63,556 bases of DNA from Nocardia suismassiliense (GTDB taxonomy: Bacteria; Actinomycetota; Actinomycetes; Mycobacteriales; Mycobacteriaceae): positions 3,570,958 through 3,634,513 of the forward strand of contig NZ_LT985361.1 of NCBI RefSeq assembly GCF_900269665.1. The letters run 5' to 3'. Position numbers and translations under genes: made by a program. The notes beneath the pieces were generated by a model. That model saw only the letters and a program-made list of their open reading frames with translations. It had not been told where the DNA came from and did not search any database. Below, piece by piece: positions 9,333-18,167 of the stretch (position 1 is its first letter; every line of letters begins with the position of its first letter).

Positions 9333-10144
9333 CCACCCTCGTGAAACCAACCACCACCTTTCGCCGCCGACCGCTCGCCGCGCTTGCCAAGGCCGAGTAC
9401 CTGCAGTTCCGGCGGAACAAGACGCTGGTCTACATGGCGCTGTTCTTTCCGATCGGCATCTCGCTGGCCGCGTACTTCATCGCCACCAAAGACACCGCAC
9501 CGACGACCGCGACCGCGGCGATGACGTTCGAGCTGATCGCGTTGGTCGCGCTGCTGTTCGTGCAGTACTACTCGGTGTTGTCCATGGTCACCACGCGCCG
9601 GAGCGAAGGCGTGTTGAAACGACTGCGCACCGGTGAGGCTGCGGACTGGCAGATTCAGACCGCGCCCACTGTGCCCGGTGCGCTGGTGACGGTTGCCACC
9701 GTTCTCGTAGTCGCGGCGGTCGTTTACGGCACGGGTGCGCCCGCTCCCGTCAATCCGTTGGCGATTGCGGTTGCTGTTGTGGGCGGAATCATCCTGTTCT
9801 CCCTGCTCGCGCTTGCGACCAGTGCGGTGACCAAAAACGCCGAGGCCGCCCAGATCACCTCACTACCGGTGATGACGGTCGCGATGCTCGGCCTCGCGTC
9901 GATCCGGAAGGTGCTGCCCGACCGCTTGGGCGACCTGGCCGACTGGACACCCTTCGCGGCCATCTCCGACCTCGTCTCGCTCGGTGCGTCCGGGCGGCAC
10001 GCCACCGCCGCCACCACCGACGTGGCGCTCGACTTCGCGGGCACCTTCGCCGAACTCGGCCGCCCGTTTGCCACACTGGCGCTATGGACCGTCCTGGCGT
10101 TCGCGCTGACCCGCAAGAGCTTCCGCTGGGACGACCGCGGTTGA
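9329..10144 (+). CDS. ABC-2 type transporter permease
   Basis: 271 residues with about six membrane segments (VYMALFFPIGISLAAYFIA, FELIALVALLFVQYYSVL, ALVTVATVLVVAAVVYG, LAIAVAVVGGIILFSLLALA, and further ones toward the C-terminus). The pattern is that of ABC-2 drug/lipid export permeases, including the conserved TTRRSEGVLKRLRTGE loop. The start overlaps the ATPase stop (ATGA), and its own stop overlaps the kinase start (TTGA), so translation is coupled throughout. Confidence 0.93.
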   Translation: MTTLVKPTTTFRRRPLAALAKAEYLQFRRNKTLVYMALFFPIGISLAAYFIATKDTAPTTATAAMTFELIALVALLFVQYYSVLSMVTTRRSEGVLKRLRTGEAADWQIQTAPTVPGALVTVATVLVVAAVVYGTGAPAPVNPLAIAVAVVGGIILFSLLALATSAVTKNAEAAQITSLPVMTVAMLGLASIRKVLPDRLGDLADWTPFAAISDLVSLGASGRHATAATTDVALDFAGTFAELGRPFATLALWTVLAFALTRKSFRWDDRG

Positions 10145-11286
10145 GCGGCCTGACCGACTGGTGGCACCGGCTGTCGGGCCCGGCCAAGTTCCGGGTCTAC
10201 AGCCGGGTCGCGCTGCAACTGGGACTCGCCGCGGTGATCGTCGTCATGGCGGTCACCGCGGGTTTGTCGTGGTCGACGGTCGGGATCGTGGTCGGCGGTA
10301 TCGCCGCCGTCGTCGCGGTCGAGGTGCAACCCGAGTTCGCCAGGTCGTCGTCGGGTGCGGCGCTACGTCGATGGGCGCTGCCCACCGCCGTGGTGACGCT
10401 GGCGGTGGTGTGGCTCGCCGGTGTCGTGGTCGCCAGGCTTGCCACCAGTGCGTCGACCGTCGACCAAGCGCGGCTGACCGGCGTTTACGCGGTGATACTC
10501 GCGATGTTCGCCGTGGTGCCGTTCTTCCGGCACAAAGGTTGGGCCATGCTGGGACTCAGCATCGCCACCGGGCTCGGCTTCGGTACGTCGCCGGCGACGG
10601 TGCTGAGCACGGTGGCGATCACCTTCGTTTTCGGCGGCTTCGTCCTCGGCACGACGTTGCTCACCCTGTGGGGTCTGCGGGTCGTCGAAGAACTGGACCG
10701 TGCGAAAGGGGTCGAAGCCGAATTGCAGGTGGCCGAGGAGCGACTGCGTTTCGCACGGGACCTGCACGACATCGTCGGTCGCGGGTTCTCGGCGATCGCG
10801 GTGAAAAGTGAACTGGCAGCGGTGTTGTCGCGGTCCGGGGACGCCGACCGCGCGGCCACCGAGATGGACGAGGTCAAGACGCTCGCCGTCGAATCGATGG
10901 GGCAGATGCGCGAACTGGTTCGCGGTTATCGGGGGATCGACCTGATGACCGAGGTCGCGGGGGCGCGCTCGCTGCTGTCGGCGGTGGGGTGCCGGCTCGT
11001 TGTCGAGGGCGATCCGGCGAAGGTGCCCGCGCGGTTCCATGAGGTGGCTGCGTGGGTGGTGCGGGAAGGCACCACGAATATCGTCGAACATTCGGCGGCG
11101 ACCTCGGCGGTTCTCGCCCTCGGTGACGCGGGGATGTCGTTGCGCAACGACTGCCCGCACGGTCCGGCGGGCGAGCGGTCCGGGTTGCGTGGTCTCGCCG
11201 AGCGACTCGCGCCCCTTGGTGCGTCCCTCGACGCGCGCGCGTCATCCGACCAGTTCATCCTCGAAATTCATTGGGAGAACAAATGA
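10141..11286 (+). CDS. Sensor histidine kinase, HisKA_3 (NarL/DesK) type
   Basis: 381 residues from a TTG that overlaps the permease stop (TTGA); an ATG 57 nt upstream would lie inside the permease. Five or six membrane segments fill residues ~25-175. A coiled linker follows, then the dimerisation motif LRFARDLHDIVGRGFSAIAV with the phospho-accepting His. The ATPase part is short: the N-box is REGTTNIVEHS instead of the usual REALTNVxxHS, and the G-box is SGLRGLAERL. The Asn is kept, so it is probably active. It presumably phosphorylates the regulator encoded next, in response to the substrate of the ABC pair. Confidence 0.9.
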   Translation: MSGLTDWWHRLSGPAKFRVYSRVALQLGLAAVIVVMAVTAGLSWSTVGIVVGGIAAVVAVEVQPEFARSSSGAALRRWALPTAVVTLAVVWLAGVVVARLATSASTVDQARLTGVYAVILAMFAVVPFFRHKGWAMLGLSIATGLGFGTSPATVLSTVAITFVFGGFVLGTTLLTLWGLRVVEELDRAKGVEAELQVAEERLRFARDLHDIVGRGFSAIAVKSELAAVLSRSGDADRAATEMDEVKTLAVESMGQMRELVRGYRGIDLMTEVAGARSLLSAVGCRLVVEGDPAKVPARFHEVAAWVVREGTTNIVEHSAATSAVLALGDAGMSLRNDCPHGPAGERSGLRGLAERLAPLGASLDARASSDQFILEIHWENK

Positions 11287-11897
11287 TTCCCGTGTTCCTG
11301 GCCGATGACGAAACGCTCATCCGAGCCGCCATGGCGACCATGCTCGACCTCGAAGCCGACCTCGAGGTGGTCGACCACGTCGGCTCCGGCGAGGAACTCG
11401 TCGCGGCGTGGCGGCGCCGTATCGACGAGCCGCTCGCGGTGGCCGTCATCGACCTGCAGATGCCCGGGATGGACGGCATCGAAACCGCAGTGGCACTGCA
11501 GCAACTCACGCCCGGCGCAGGCACTTTGATCGTCACCAGCCACGGCAGGCCCGGTTATCTCAAACGAGCCCTCGCCGCAGGCGTGCGCGGCTTCCTGCCC
11601 AAGACCGCCTCAGCCGCCACCCTCGCCGAAGTGATCCGCACCGTCCACCACGGCGGCCGCTACGTAGACCCCGAACTAGCCGCCGAAGCCATCAGCGCAG
11701 GCGACACCGTGCTCACCGCCCGCGAAGCCGACGTCCTCGAATACGCCATCGACGGCGCCTCCGTCGACGACATCGCCAGACGCGCCCACCTCTCACCCGG
11801 CACCACCCGCAACTACCTGTCCTCGGCAATGGCGAAGCTGGGTGTCGCGAACCGATACGAGGCAGCGCTCAAAGCCCGTGAGAAGGGCTGGATTTAG
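11283..11897 (+). CDS. Response regulator, NarL/LuxR family
   Basis: 204 residues. A receiver domain holds the acidic pair LADDE and the phosphorylation site at about Asp57 (VIDLQMPGMDG). A LuxR-type helix-turn-helix follows near residues 140-200 (LTAREADVLEYAIDGASVDD, then LSPGTTRNYLSSAMAKLG). The ATG overlaps the kinase stop (ATGA) and GGGAG precedes it. It probably controls the 8346-11897 operon itself. Confidence 0.94.
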   Translation: MIPVFLADDETLIRAAMATMLDLEADLEVVDHVGSGEELVAAWRRRIDEPLAVAVIDLQMPGMDGIETAVALQQLTPGAGTLIVTSHGRPGYLKRALAAGVRGFLPKTASAATLAEVIRTVHHGGRYVDPELAAEAISAGDTVLTAREADVLEYAIDGASVDDIARRAHLSPGTTRNYLSSAMAKLGVANRYEAALKAREKGWI

Positions 11898-11905
11898 CGG
11901 GACTG

Positions 11906-13996
11906 CTACAACAGGTGGTCGGGGGTGATGGGGAGGGTGCGGGGGCGGGTTCCCGTGGCGTGGTGGATGGCGTTTGTTATTGCGGCGGCGGCGCCTACTA
12001 TGCCGATTTCGCCTGCGCCGCGGGAGCCCATGGGGTTGGTGTGGGGGTCGGGGTCGTCGAGCCAGAGGGCTTCGATGGTGCCTATGTCGGCGTGGGAGCT
12101 GACGTGGTAGGTGGCCAGGTCCTGGGTGACGACGTGGCCGTAGCGGGGGTCGCGGACGCTTTCCTCGTGCAAGGCCATGGAGAGGCCCCAGGTCATGCCG
12201 CCGATGAGTTGGGAGCGCAGCATGCGGGGGTTGATGGCGCGGCCGATCGAGAAGACGCCGAGCATTCGGGGTACGCGGATTTCGCCGGTGTCCCGGTTCA
12301 CCCACGTTTCGGCGAATTGGGCGCCGAAGGAGTGCATGGCGAAGTGGTCGGTGTCGGGGTTCTCGGCGGACTCGACGGTGACGTCAGCGCCCGGGGTCGG
12401 GGCGATGCCGTGTTTGTCGCGGAATGCTCGGGCGGCGGTGACGATCGCGGTTCCCCACGAGGTGATGCCGGAGGAGCCGCCTGCGACCGACGCGGCGGGC
12501 AGGTCGGTGTCGCCGATCTCTAGCCGGATCGCATCGGTGGCACAGCCGAGGGCGTCGGCGGCGATCTGGGTGAGCGAGGTCCAGGTGCCGGTGCCGATGT
12601 CGGCGGCGCCGATCTGGACGAGGTAGCTGTGGTCCGCGGTGAACTCGATGCGGGCGGCGTTTCCCGGTGATTCGGTCGCGGGATAGGTGGATGCGGCGAC
12701 GCCGGTGCCGATAAGCCACTCGCCGCTGCGGCGGACGCCCGGCGCGGGATCGCGTGCGGCCCAATCGAACTCGGCGGCACCACGACGCAGGCATTCGATC
12801 AGGTGGCGGCCGGACCACGGTTGGCCCGACTCCGGGTCGGCGTCGGGCTCGTTCCGAATCCGTAGTTCGATCGGGTCGATGGCGCAGGCGACGGCGAGTT
12901 CGTCCATCGCGACCTCGGCGGCGAACATGCCGGGCGCCTCACCGGGCGCGCGCATCCAGAAGGGCACCGGCACATCGAGTGCGGCGAGGCGATGGGACGT
13001 GCGGCGGTTCGGGACCCGGTACATCATTCGTGACGAGACCGCGGTCTGCTCGGCGAATTCCTTGATGCGGGAGGTCTGTTCGATGACGTCGTGGGCGAGC
13101 GCGGTCAGTTTTCCGTTCCTATCAGCGCCGAGCCGGATGCGCTGGATGGTCGGGGTGCGGTAACCGACCAGCGCGAACATCTGCTGCCGGGTGAGCGCCA
13201 GCTTGACCGGTCGGCCGCCGCTGCGTTGCGCGGCCAGCAGTGCGAGGACGTTGTGGGCATGCGGGGCGCCTTTGGCGCCGAAGCCGCCGCCGACGTGTGG
13301 CGCGATCACGCGCAGTTGGTGCGGCTCCAGTCCGAACAGCGGCGCGAGGGTGGTGCGGACGGTATGCACGCCCTGGGTGGAGTCGTAGAGGGTGACCCGC
13401 GGCCCGTCGTCGCCCTCCTGCCAGACGGCGATGCACGCATGCGGTTCCAACGGGTTGTTGTGTTCTATCGGGGTGATGTAGGTCTGGTCGATGGTCACCT
13501 CGGCGGCGGCCAGTGCCGCATCGAGGTCGCCGACGTCGGTGTCCGTCGGAAACGACGAGCTGACTTCCTCCGGTGCGTATAGATCGGCGCGGTCGCCGCG
13601 GAACTCGACCTCTGCTTGCTGGCGCTGATAAGTCACCTCCACTAAAGAGGCGGCGTGCCTGGCGATTTCGGGCGTCTCGGCGATCACCGCACCGATCAGC
13701 TGGCCGCGGAAGTGAACGTCGTTGTCCTGCAGGATGGTCAGTTCACCGTCGGAGGTATCCGCCAGTTTCGGCGCGTCGAAAACGGTGAGCACGGCGACGG
13801 CTCCGTCGAGCCGGGTGGCCGCGGAGACATCCATCGCGCTCACTCGGCCGCGCGCGATGGTCGCTTGCACCGGATGGAGATACGTCGGCTGGTCCACCTG
13901 ATGTTCGAACGCATACGGTGCGGTGCCGGTGACTTTCGCGGGGCCATCGAGGCGAGTGGGCGAGGTGCCCATCGCGGCCGCTTCGATGAGAGTCAT
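11906..13996 (-). CDS. Molybdopterin-binding large subunit of a PaoC/YagR-type aldehyde oxidoreductase
   Basis: 696 residues from the ATG at 13996, which shares one base with the stop of the FAD-subunit gene (TGATG). It carries xanthine-oxidase-family molybdenum domains: an N-terminal a/b-hammerhead (LDGPAKVTGTAPYAFEHQVD), VGGGFGAKG, RAPGEAPGMFAAEVAMDELA as in the YagR branch, and the C-terminal SRGAGEIGIVG containing the expected catalytic Glu. Length matches PaoC-type subunits (~730 aa) rather than full xanthine dehydrogenase. With the two upstream genes it forms an LMS heterotrimer using Mo cofactor, FAD and Fe-S clusters to oxidise aldehydes. The substrate is inferred from the family. Confidence 0.93.
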   Translation of the reverse strand: MTLIEAAAMGTSPTRLDGPAKVTGTAPYAFEHQVDQPTYLHPVQATIARGRVSAMDVSAATRLDGAVAVLTVFDAPKLADTSDGELTILQDNDVHFRGQLIGAVIAETPEIARHAASLVEVTYQRQQAEVEFRGDRADLYAPEEVSSSFPTDTDVGDLDAALAAAEVTIDQTYITPIEHNNPLEPHACIAVWQEGDDGPRVTLYDSTQGVHTVRTTLAPLFGLEPHQLRVIAPHVGGGFGAKGAPHAHNVLALLAAQRSGGRPVKLALTRQQMFALVGYRTPTIQRIRLGADRNGKLTALAHDVIEQTSRIKEFAEQTAVSSRMMYRVPNRRTSHRLAALDVPVPFWMRAPGEAPGMFAAEVAMDELAVACAIDPIELRIRNEPDADPESGQPWSGRHLIECLRRGAAEFDWAARDPAPGVRRSGEWLIGTGVAASTYPATESPGNAARIEFTADHSYLVQIGAADIGTGTWTSLTQIAADALGCATDAIRLEIGDTDLPAASVAGGSSGITSWGTAIVTAARAFRDKHGIAPTPGADVTVESAENPDTDHFAMHSFGAQFAETWVNRDTGEIRVPRMLGVFSIGRAINPRMLRSQLIGGMTWGLSMALHEESVRDPRYGHVVTQDLATYHVSSHADIGTIEALWLDDPDPHTNPMGSRGAGEIGIVGAAAAITNAIHHATGTRPRTLPITPDHLL

Positions 13997-15003
13997 CAGC
14001 GCACCTGCTCTGCGGTGGTGGGTTCGGTGAGTGACCGCAGCGTCGCGACCAGTGTCCGGCGGGCCAGCTCGACCTTGAATTCGTTGCCTTCCAGAGGTTT
14101 TGCCTGCGCCAGTTCGGACTCGGCGGCTGCCTCGAAGGCTTCCTCTGTCGCGGGGGAGCCATGGAGAACCGCCTCGGCTTCGCGGGCTCGCCACGGCTTG
14201 TGCGCGACACCGCCGAATGCGACACGTGCAGAGGCGATTTCCCCGTTCCCGGTGTGGGTCAGTTCGGCGGCGACCGATACGAGGGCGAAGGCGTACGAGG
14301 CCCGGTCGCGCACCTTCCGGTAGGTCGAACGTGCGCCGGTGGGCGGGGCGGGCAACTCCACTGCGGTGATGAGCTGGCCGTGGGTGAGGACTGTGTCGAG
14401 TTCGGGGCGGTCACCGGGCAGTCGATGAAATTCGGTGAGGGGTATCCGCGATTCGCCGTTGCCCCCCTTCACCACCACCTTCGCGTCGAGCGCGGCCATC
14501 GCCACCGCCATATCCGAAGGATGAACGGCCACACAGTGTTCCGACGCACCCAGGATCGCGTGGTAGCGGACATAGCCGCCGATCGCGGCGCAACCGGTGC
14601 CCGGTTCGCGCTTGTTGCACGGCGTGGTGATGTCTTGGAAATACACGCATCTGGTCCGCTGCAACAGATTTCCGCCGGTGGTCGCTAGATTCCGCAGCTG
14701 CCCCGACGCACCCGACAGCAAGGCGCGCGACAGCACGGGGAACCGAGAACGAACCAGCGGGTGCACCGCCAGATCGGTGTTGCGCACACCCGCCCCGATC
14801 CGCAGGCCGCCGTCCGGCAGTTCGGTGATCTCGCTCAGCGGCAGTTGCCCGATATCGACCAGCAGCGACGGCGCGGCCACGCCGAGCTTCATATGGTCGA
14901 CCAGATTCGTGCCACCCGCGAGAAACATCGCCTCCGGCCGATCCGCTACCGCCGCGACCGCGTCCTCGACGGTGCCGGCCCGCCGATATTCGAAGGGGAT
15001 CAT
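13996..15003 (-). CDS. FAD-binding medium subunit with extra [4Fe-4S] motif, PaoB/YagS type
   Basis: 335 residues starting MIPFEYRRAGTVEDAVAAVA. The FAD pyrophosphate loop FLAGGTNLVDHMK is near residue 35. A four-cysteine insertion (RTRCVYF, CNKR, PGTGCAAIGG) is the [4Fe-4S] site characteristic of YagS/HCR-type subunits and absent from ordinary CODH medium subunits. The ATG overlaps the small-subunit stop (ATGA), and the stop overlaps the large-subunit start. The order is small, medium, large as in the paoABC operon. Its role is electron transfer between the Fe-S/Mo subunits and the external acceptor. Confidence 0.93.
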   Translation of the reverse strand: MIPFEYRRAGTVEDAVAAVADRPEAMFLAGGTNLVDHMKLGVAAPSLLVDIGQLPLSEITELPDGGLRIGAGVRNTDLAVHPLVRSRFPVLSRALLSGASGQLRNLATTGGNLLQRTRCVYFQDITTPCNKREPGTGCAAIGGYVRYHAILGASEHCVAVHPSDMAVAMAALDAKVVVKGGNGESRIPLTEFHRLPGDRPELDTVLTHGQLITAVELPAPPTGARSTYRKVRDRASYAFALVSVAAELTHTGNGEIASARVAFGGVAHKPWRAREAEAVLHGSPATEEAFEAAAESELAQAKPLEGNEFKVELARRTLVATLRSLTEPTTAEQVR

Positions 15004-15521
15004 GCCGACGCCGCCTGCCGGATCGCCGCGAGAATATTGGGATACGCGGCGCATCGGCACAGATTCCCGCTCATCCGTTCGCGGATCTCGGTGTCGGTCA
15101 GGGCCGGCTCCGTGTCGAGGTCCTCGGTGACGAAGCTGGGTTGCCCGGCCGCTACCTCGTCGAGCATGCCGACCGCCGAACACACTTGGCCGGGCGTGCA
15201 ATACCCGCACTGGAAGCCGTCCTGCTCGATGAAGGCCTGCTGTACCGGGTGCAGATCATCACCTGTCGCGAGCCCGGCTGCGGTGACGACGGAAGCACCG
15301 TCCTGGGCGACCGCGAAGGTCAAGCAGGTGGTGGCGCGGCGACCGTCCAGCAGTACCGTGCACGATCCGCACTGACCGTGATCACACCCCTTCTTCGGTG
15401 CGGTCACGCCGAGATTTTCGCGCAACGCGTCCAGCAGGGTGGTGCGGTTGTCGACCCGTAATGCGTGCCGCACACCGTCGACCTCGAGGTGGATCTCCGA
15501 ATGGCTCCTGGCGGGTTCCAT
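15000..15521 (-). CDS. [2Fe-2S] small subunit, PaoA/YagT type
   Basis: 173 residues from the ATG at 15521 (MEPARSHSEIHLEVDG); a TTG 36 nt upstream is also possible, and neither has a strong ribosome site. The plant-type cluster motif is GCDHGQCGSCTVLLDG. The C-terminal cluster uses CGYCTPGQVCS and GNLCRCAAYPNI. Both [2Fe-2S] sites are complete. E. coli PaoA carries a Tat leader, but this protein has none visible, so the complex is probably cytosolic. It is the first gene of the three-subunit operon. Confidence 0.92.
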   Translation of the reverse strand: MEPARSHSEIHLEVDGVRHALRVDNRTTLLDALRENLGVTAPKKGCDHGQCGSCTVLLDGRRATTCLTFAVAQDGASVVTAAGLATGDDLHPVQQAFIEQDGFQCGYCTPGQVCSAVGMLDEVAAGQPSFVTEDLDTEPALTDTEIRERMSGNLCRCAAYPNILAAIRQAASA

Positions 15522-15592
15522 GATCGCGGAATATCCCCGCGGGCACCGCTCAATCAAGCATCGCTATCGCCGAGTTGCCTCCTTCGCCCAAC

Positions 15593-16513
15593 TCAGGGGC
15601 GGATAGCGGTGGTCAGCCGGGCCAGCGTCGGTAGCGAGAGGGGTGTGTCCGAGGTCGGTTCGGTCTTGCGGCCCACCGAGTCGAGGTAGTCGGCCAGGGT
15701 GATGCCGGTGGCGTACCAGTCGTGCGCGGCGAACCATTGCACGGCGTCGCTGCGCTGCTCGTTGTAGATCAGATGTGCCCAGTCGATCCAGCTGTGCGGG
15801 GCGGAGTCGGGATCTTCGAGCAGTGCGGTGTGGGCCTGGTCGGGGAGTGGGTCCAGTTCTTCGATGGCGACGCGGCTGCCGGGAGCGCTGTCTCGGTCGA
15901 CAGCGGCGAACAGTTGATCGACGGCGGTGGCGGGAAGGTAGGGGAGTAGCCCTTCGGCGAGCCAGGCGGTCGGGGCGGCGGAATCGAAGCCCTTCTCGCG
16001 CAATGCTTTCGGCCAGTCCTCGCGCAGATCCACCGCTACCTCGCGGCGGTCGGCGCGGGGCTTGTCGCCGTGGGCGGCCAAGGTCTGCCGCTTGAATTCC
16101 AGCACCTGCGGGCGGTCGAGTTCGTAGACGACCGTGCCGTCGGGCCAGGGTAGGCGGTAAGCACGTGCGTCGAGGCCGGCGGCCAGAATGACGATCTGGC
16201 GCACGCCCGCGGCGACGGCCGCCGCGAAATAGTCGTCGAAGTATTTGGTGCGCGCGGCCTGGAAGGTTTGGAAGGGCAGGCCGAAGTCGGGGTCCAGGAG
16301 CGGATGCTCGGGCGCCTTGCCGTCGAGCAGATCGGCCCACTCCGGTCCCGCGGCGCGCACGAAGACCTCGGCGAGCGGATCGACGGCCAGCGGATCGGGG
16401 CCGCGCGCGGCCAGAGCGCGAGCCGCGGCGACGAACAGTGCCGTGGACCCGACGCTGGTGTTGATGTCCCAGGTATCTCCCTCGGTACGCACGATCGCCA
16501 ACATACCTGCCAT
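15593..16513 (-). CDS. Class I SAM-dependent methyltransferase (TIGR00027 family)
   Basis: 306 residues. Family hallmarks of the mycobacterial/nocardial TIGR00027 group are present: SVGSTALFVAAARALAA, ARTKYFDDYFAAAVAAGVRQ, then the SAM-binding ILAAGLDARAYRLPWPDG with the acidic VVYELDRPQVLEFK. These proteins occur in many paralogues in Nocardia and Mycobacterium, and some act on envelope lipids, but substrates are mostly unassigned. It stands alone between the oxidoreductase operon and the copper-type unit. Confidence 0.92.
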   Translation of the reverse strand: MAGMLAIVRTEGDTWDINTSVGSTALFVAAARALAARGPDPLAVDPLAEVFVRAAGPEWADLLDGKAPEHPLLDPDFGLPFQTFQAARTKYFDDYFAAAVAAGVRQIVILAAGLDARAYRLPWPDGTVVYELDRPQVLEFKRQTLAAHGDKPRADRREVAVDLREDWPKALREKGFDSAAPTAWLAEGLLPYLPATAVDQLFAAVDRDSAPGSRVAIEELDPLPDQAHTALLEDPDSAPHSWIDWAHLIYNEQRSDAVQWFAAHDWYATGITLADYLDSVGRKTEPTSDTPLSLPTLARLTTAIRP

Positions 16514-16681
16514 CTGGAACTATTGCACCAACTCGTCGGTTTCTTTACGGCCTACAGATAGGCGCATTCGTCGGCCCGCAAATCGAGGTCCCCGAGGGCC
16601 AACCGACGGAACTCGGAACGGGAGCGGCCCTGGGTCGGTGGTTCGTCCGATCCCAGGGCCGTGGTGTGGCGTCGGCAATGA

Positions 16682-18076
16682 TCAAGCCGCTACGGCGGTT
16701 TCGCGCTGCCGAGTCGCCAGGGTGGGCCAGCGGCGGTGGTCGGCGTCGATGACGTAGGCATGGGTGTGCCGGTAGAAACGATCGTCCACACGGACGGCGT
16801 CGGCGAGGCGGGCCGGGTCGATGGTGCCGATTTCGTGCAGGTGGGTCACCACCTCGGGGTCGTGGCGCGGCCACATCCGCAGTGCCACAGTGATTCCCAC
16901 GCCGGCAAGGGCGGTGAGGGTGACCCACGTGGCGGTGAAACCGGCGGCGGTGGTGAGCCATCCGGCGATCGGGTAGGTGATCAGCCAGGCCAGGTGCGAC
17001 AGCGAGAACTGGGCCGCGAAGAGCGCGGGCCGGTCGGCGGGTAACGACGAGCGCCGCAGAACCTGGCCGATCGGCGTGAGGATCGCCGCGGTACCCGCAC
17101 CGATCACTGCCCATACCGCGATCGCGCCGGTCCAGCGCCAGTCACCGCTACCCGCGGTCGACAGCGTGATACCCGACCCGAGGCCGAGCAGCAGCACGGC
17201 CGCACCCGCGAGCATGACCGGCCGTGCGCCGATCCGGTCGAGCACGCCGGGCAAGGCCAAGGCAATCACCATGGTGCCCAACCCGTTGGCGGCCAACAGC
17301 ATCGCCACTCCGGATTGCGTCCCACCGAGAGTGTCGCGGACATAGTTCACTGTGTTGACCATGATCACCGACCCGGCGGCCGCGACCACGAGGTTGAGGC
17401 CGAGCAGACCGCGCAACCGGGGCGTCGCGGCGAAGATCCGCATGCCCACCGTGCTGCGCTCCCGGAAGGAGCCCGGCGTTCCGGCGGTCGCGTTCGGGAT
17501 CCGGGTGGCAAGGACCAGGGTGGCCGAGACGACGAATCCGATTGCCGTGCCCACGAACAGCCAATGGAAGCTGATCACCGCCAGTGCGGCCGCGGCGAGC
17601 ATCGGGCTCAGCAGTGTTTCCATGGTCGCGGCCGTTTGGGCCGCCGAGAGCGCCCGGGTGTATTCACGCTCGTTGGGCAGAATATCGGGAATGATCGCCT
17701 GATAGGTGGGAGTGAAAGCGGCCGAGGCGGTTTGCAACAGGGCGATGAGCAGATAGATCTGCCACACCTGGTCGATGAACGGCAGTGCCAGTACGACTAC
17801 TGATCGAATCCCATTGAGTGACACCAGAAATAGCCGACGGGGAAAGCGGTCGGCATAAGCGGCCACTACCGGTGCGACGGTGACGTAGACCAGCATCTTG
17901 ATGGTCAATGCGGTGCCGAGCACGGCCGCCGCGTTACCGCCGGCGAGCTCGTAAGCGAGCAAACCCAATGCGACGGTGGTCAATCCGGTACCGAAGAGCG
18001 CGGAGAGCTGAGCGGTGAACAGTTTCAAATAGTCACGGTGCGCGAACAGGGTGGCGCTCATGGACGTGGAACGCAT
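16682..18076 (-). CDS. MFS transporter, last gene of a putative copper-responsive operon
   Basis: 464 residues with about 12 membrane segments and the MFS loop AYADRFPRRLFLVSLNGIR after helix 2. GAGGAA lies 9 nt before the ATG at 18076; the frame opens 9 nt earlier at a GTG, which is too close to that site. A soluble tail of ~70 residues is His-rich (HDPEVVTHLHEIGTI, RFYRHTHAYVIDADHRR), which could bind metal. The start lies inside the Cys-rich mini-ORF at 18033-18140, so its translation may depend on passage of ribosomes through that peptide. Substrate unknown; position behind the CsoR-like operator points to metal or metal-complex export. Confidence 0.9.
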   Translation of the reverse strand: MRSTSMSATLFAHRDYLKLFTAQLSALFGTGLTTVALGLLAYELAGGNAAAVLGTALTIKMLVYVTVAPVVAAYADRFPRRLFLVSLNGIRSVVVLALPFIDQVWQIYLLIALLQTASAAFTPTYQAIIPDILPNEREYTRALSAAQTAATMETLLSPMLAAAALAVISFHWLFVGTAIGFVVSATLVLATRIPNATAGTPGSFRERSTVGMRIFAATPRLRGLLGLNLVVAAAGSVIMVNTVNYVRDTLGGTQSGVAMLLAANGLGTMVIALALPGVLDRIGARPVMLAGAAVLLLGLGSGITLSTAGSGDWRWTGAIAVWAVIGAGTAAILTPIGQVLRRSSLPADRPALFAAQFSLSHLAWLITYPIAGWLTTAAGFTATWVTLTALAGVGITVALRMWPRHDPEVVTHLHEIGTIDPARLADAVRVDDRFYRHTHAYVIDADHRRWPTLATRQRETAVAA

Positions 18077-18140
18077 GGAAAACACTTCCTCGAATCAGGT
18101 GGGGTGGATCACGGCGGCCGGGACAGCAGCACTCGCACAT
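18033..18140 (-). CDS. 35-aa Cys/His-rich mini-ORF overlapping the MFS start
   Basis: A short frame with its own ribosome site (AGAGAGGA, 7 nt before the ATG at 18140). The peptide begins MCECCCPGRRDPPHLIRG and continues with four more His (FHAFHVHERH) to a TGA at 18033. Four of the first six residues are Cys. It starts 27 nt after the His-rich gene's stop, and the MFS start codon and its Shine-Dalgarno lie inside it in another frame. It could be a small metal-binding peptide or a sensor leader that couples translation of the MFS gene to copper or cysteine. Expression is not proven; coding status is inferred from the ribosome site, location and composition. Confidence 0.5.
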   Translation of the reverse strand: MCECCCPGRRDPPHLIRGSVFHAFHVHERHPVRAP

Positions 18141-18167
18141 GACGAGATCCTCTCTTGGGGAAGGGGT

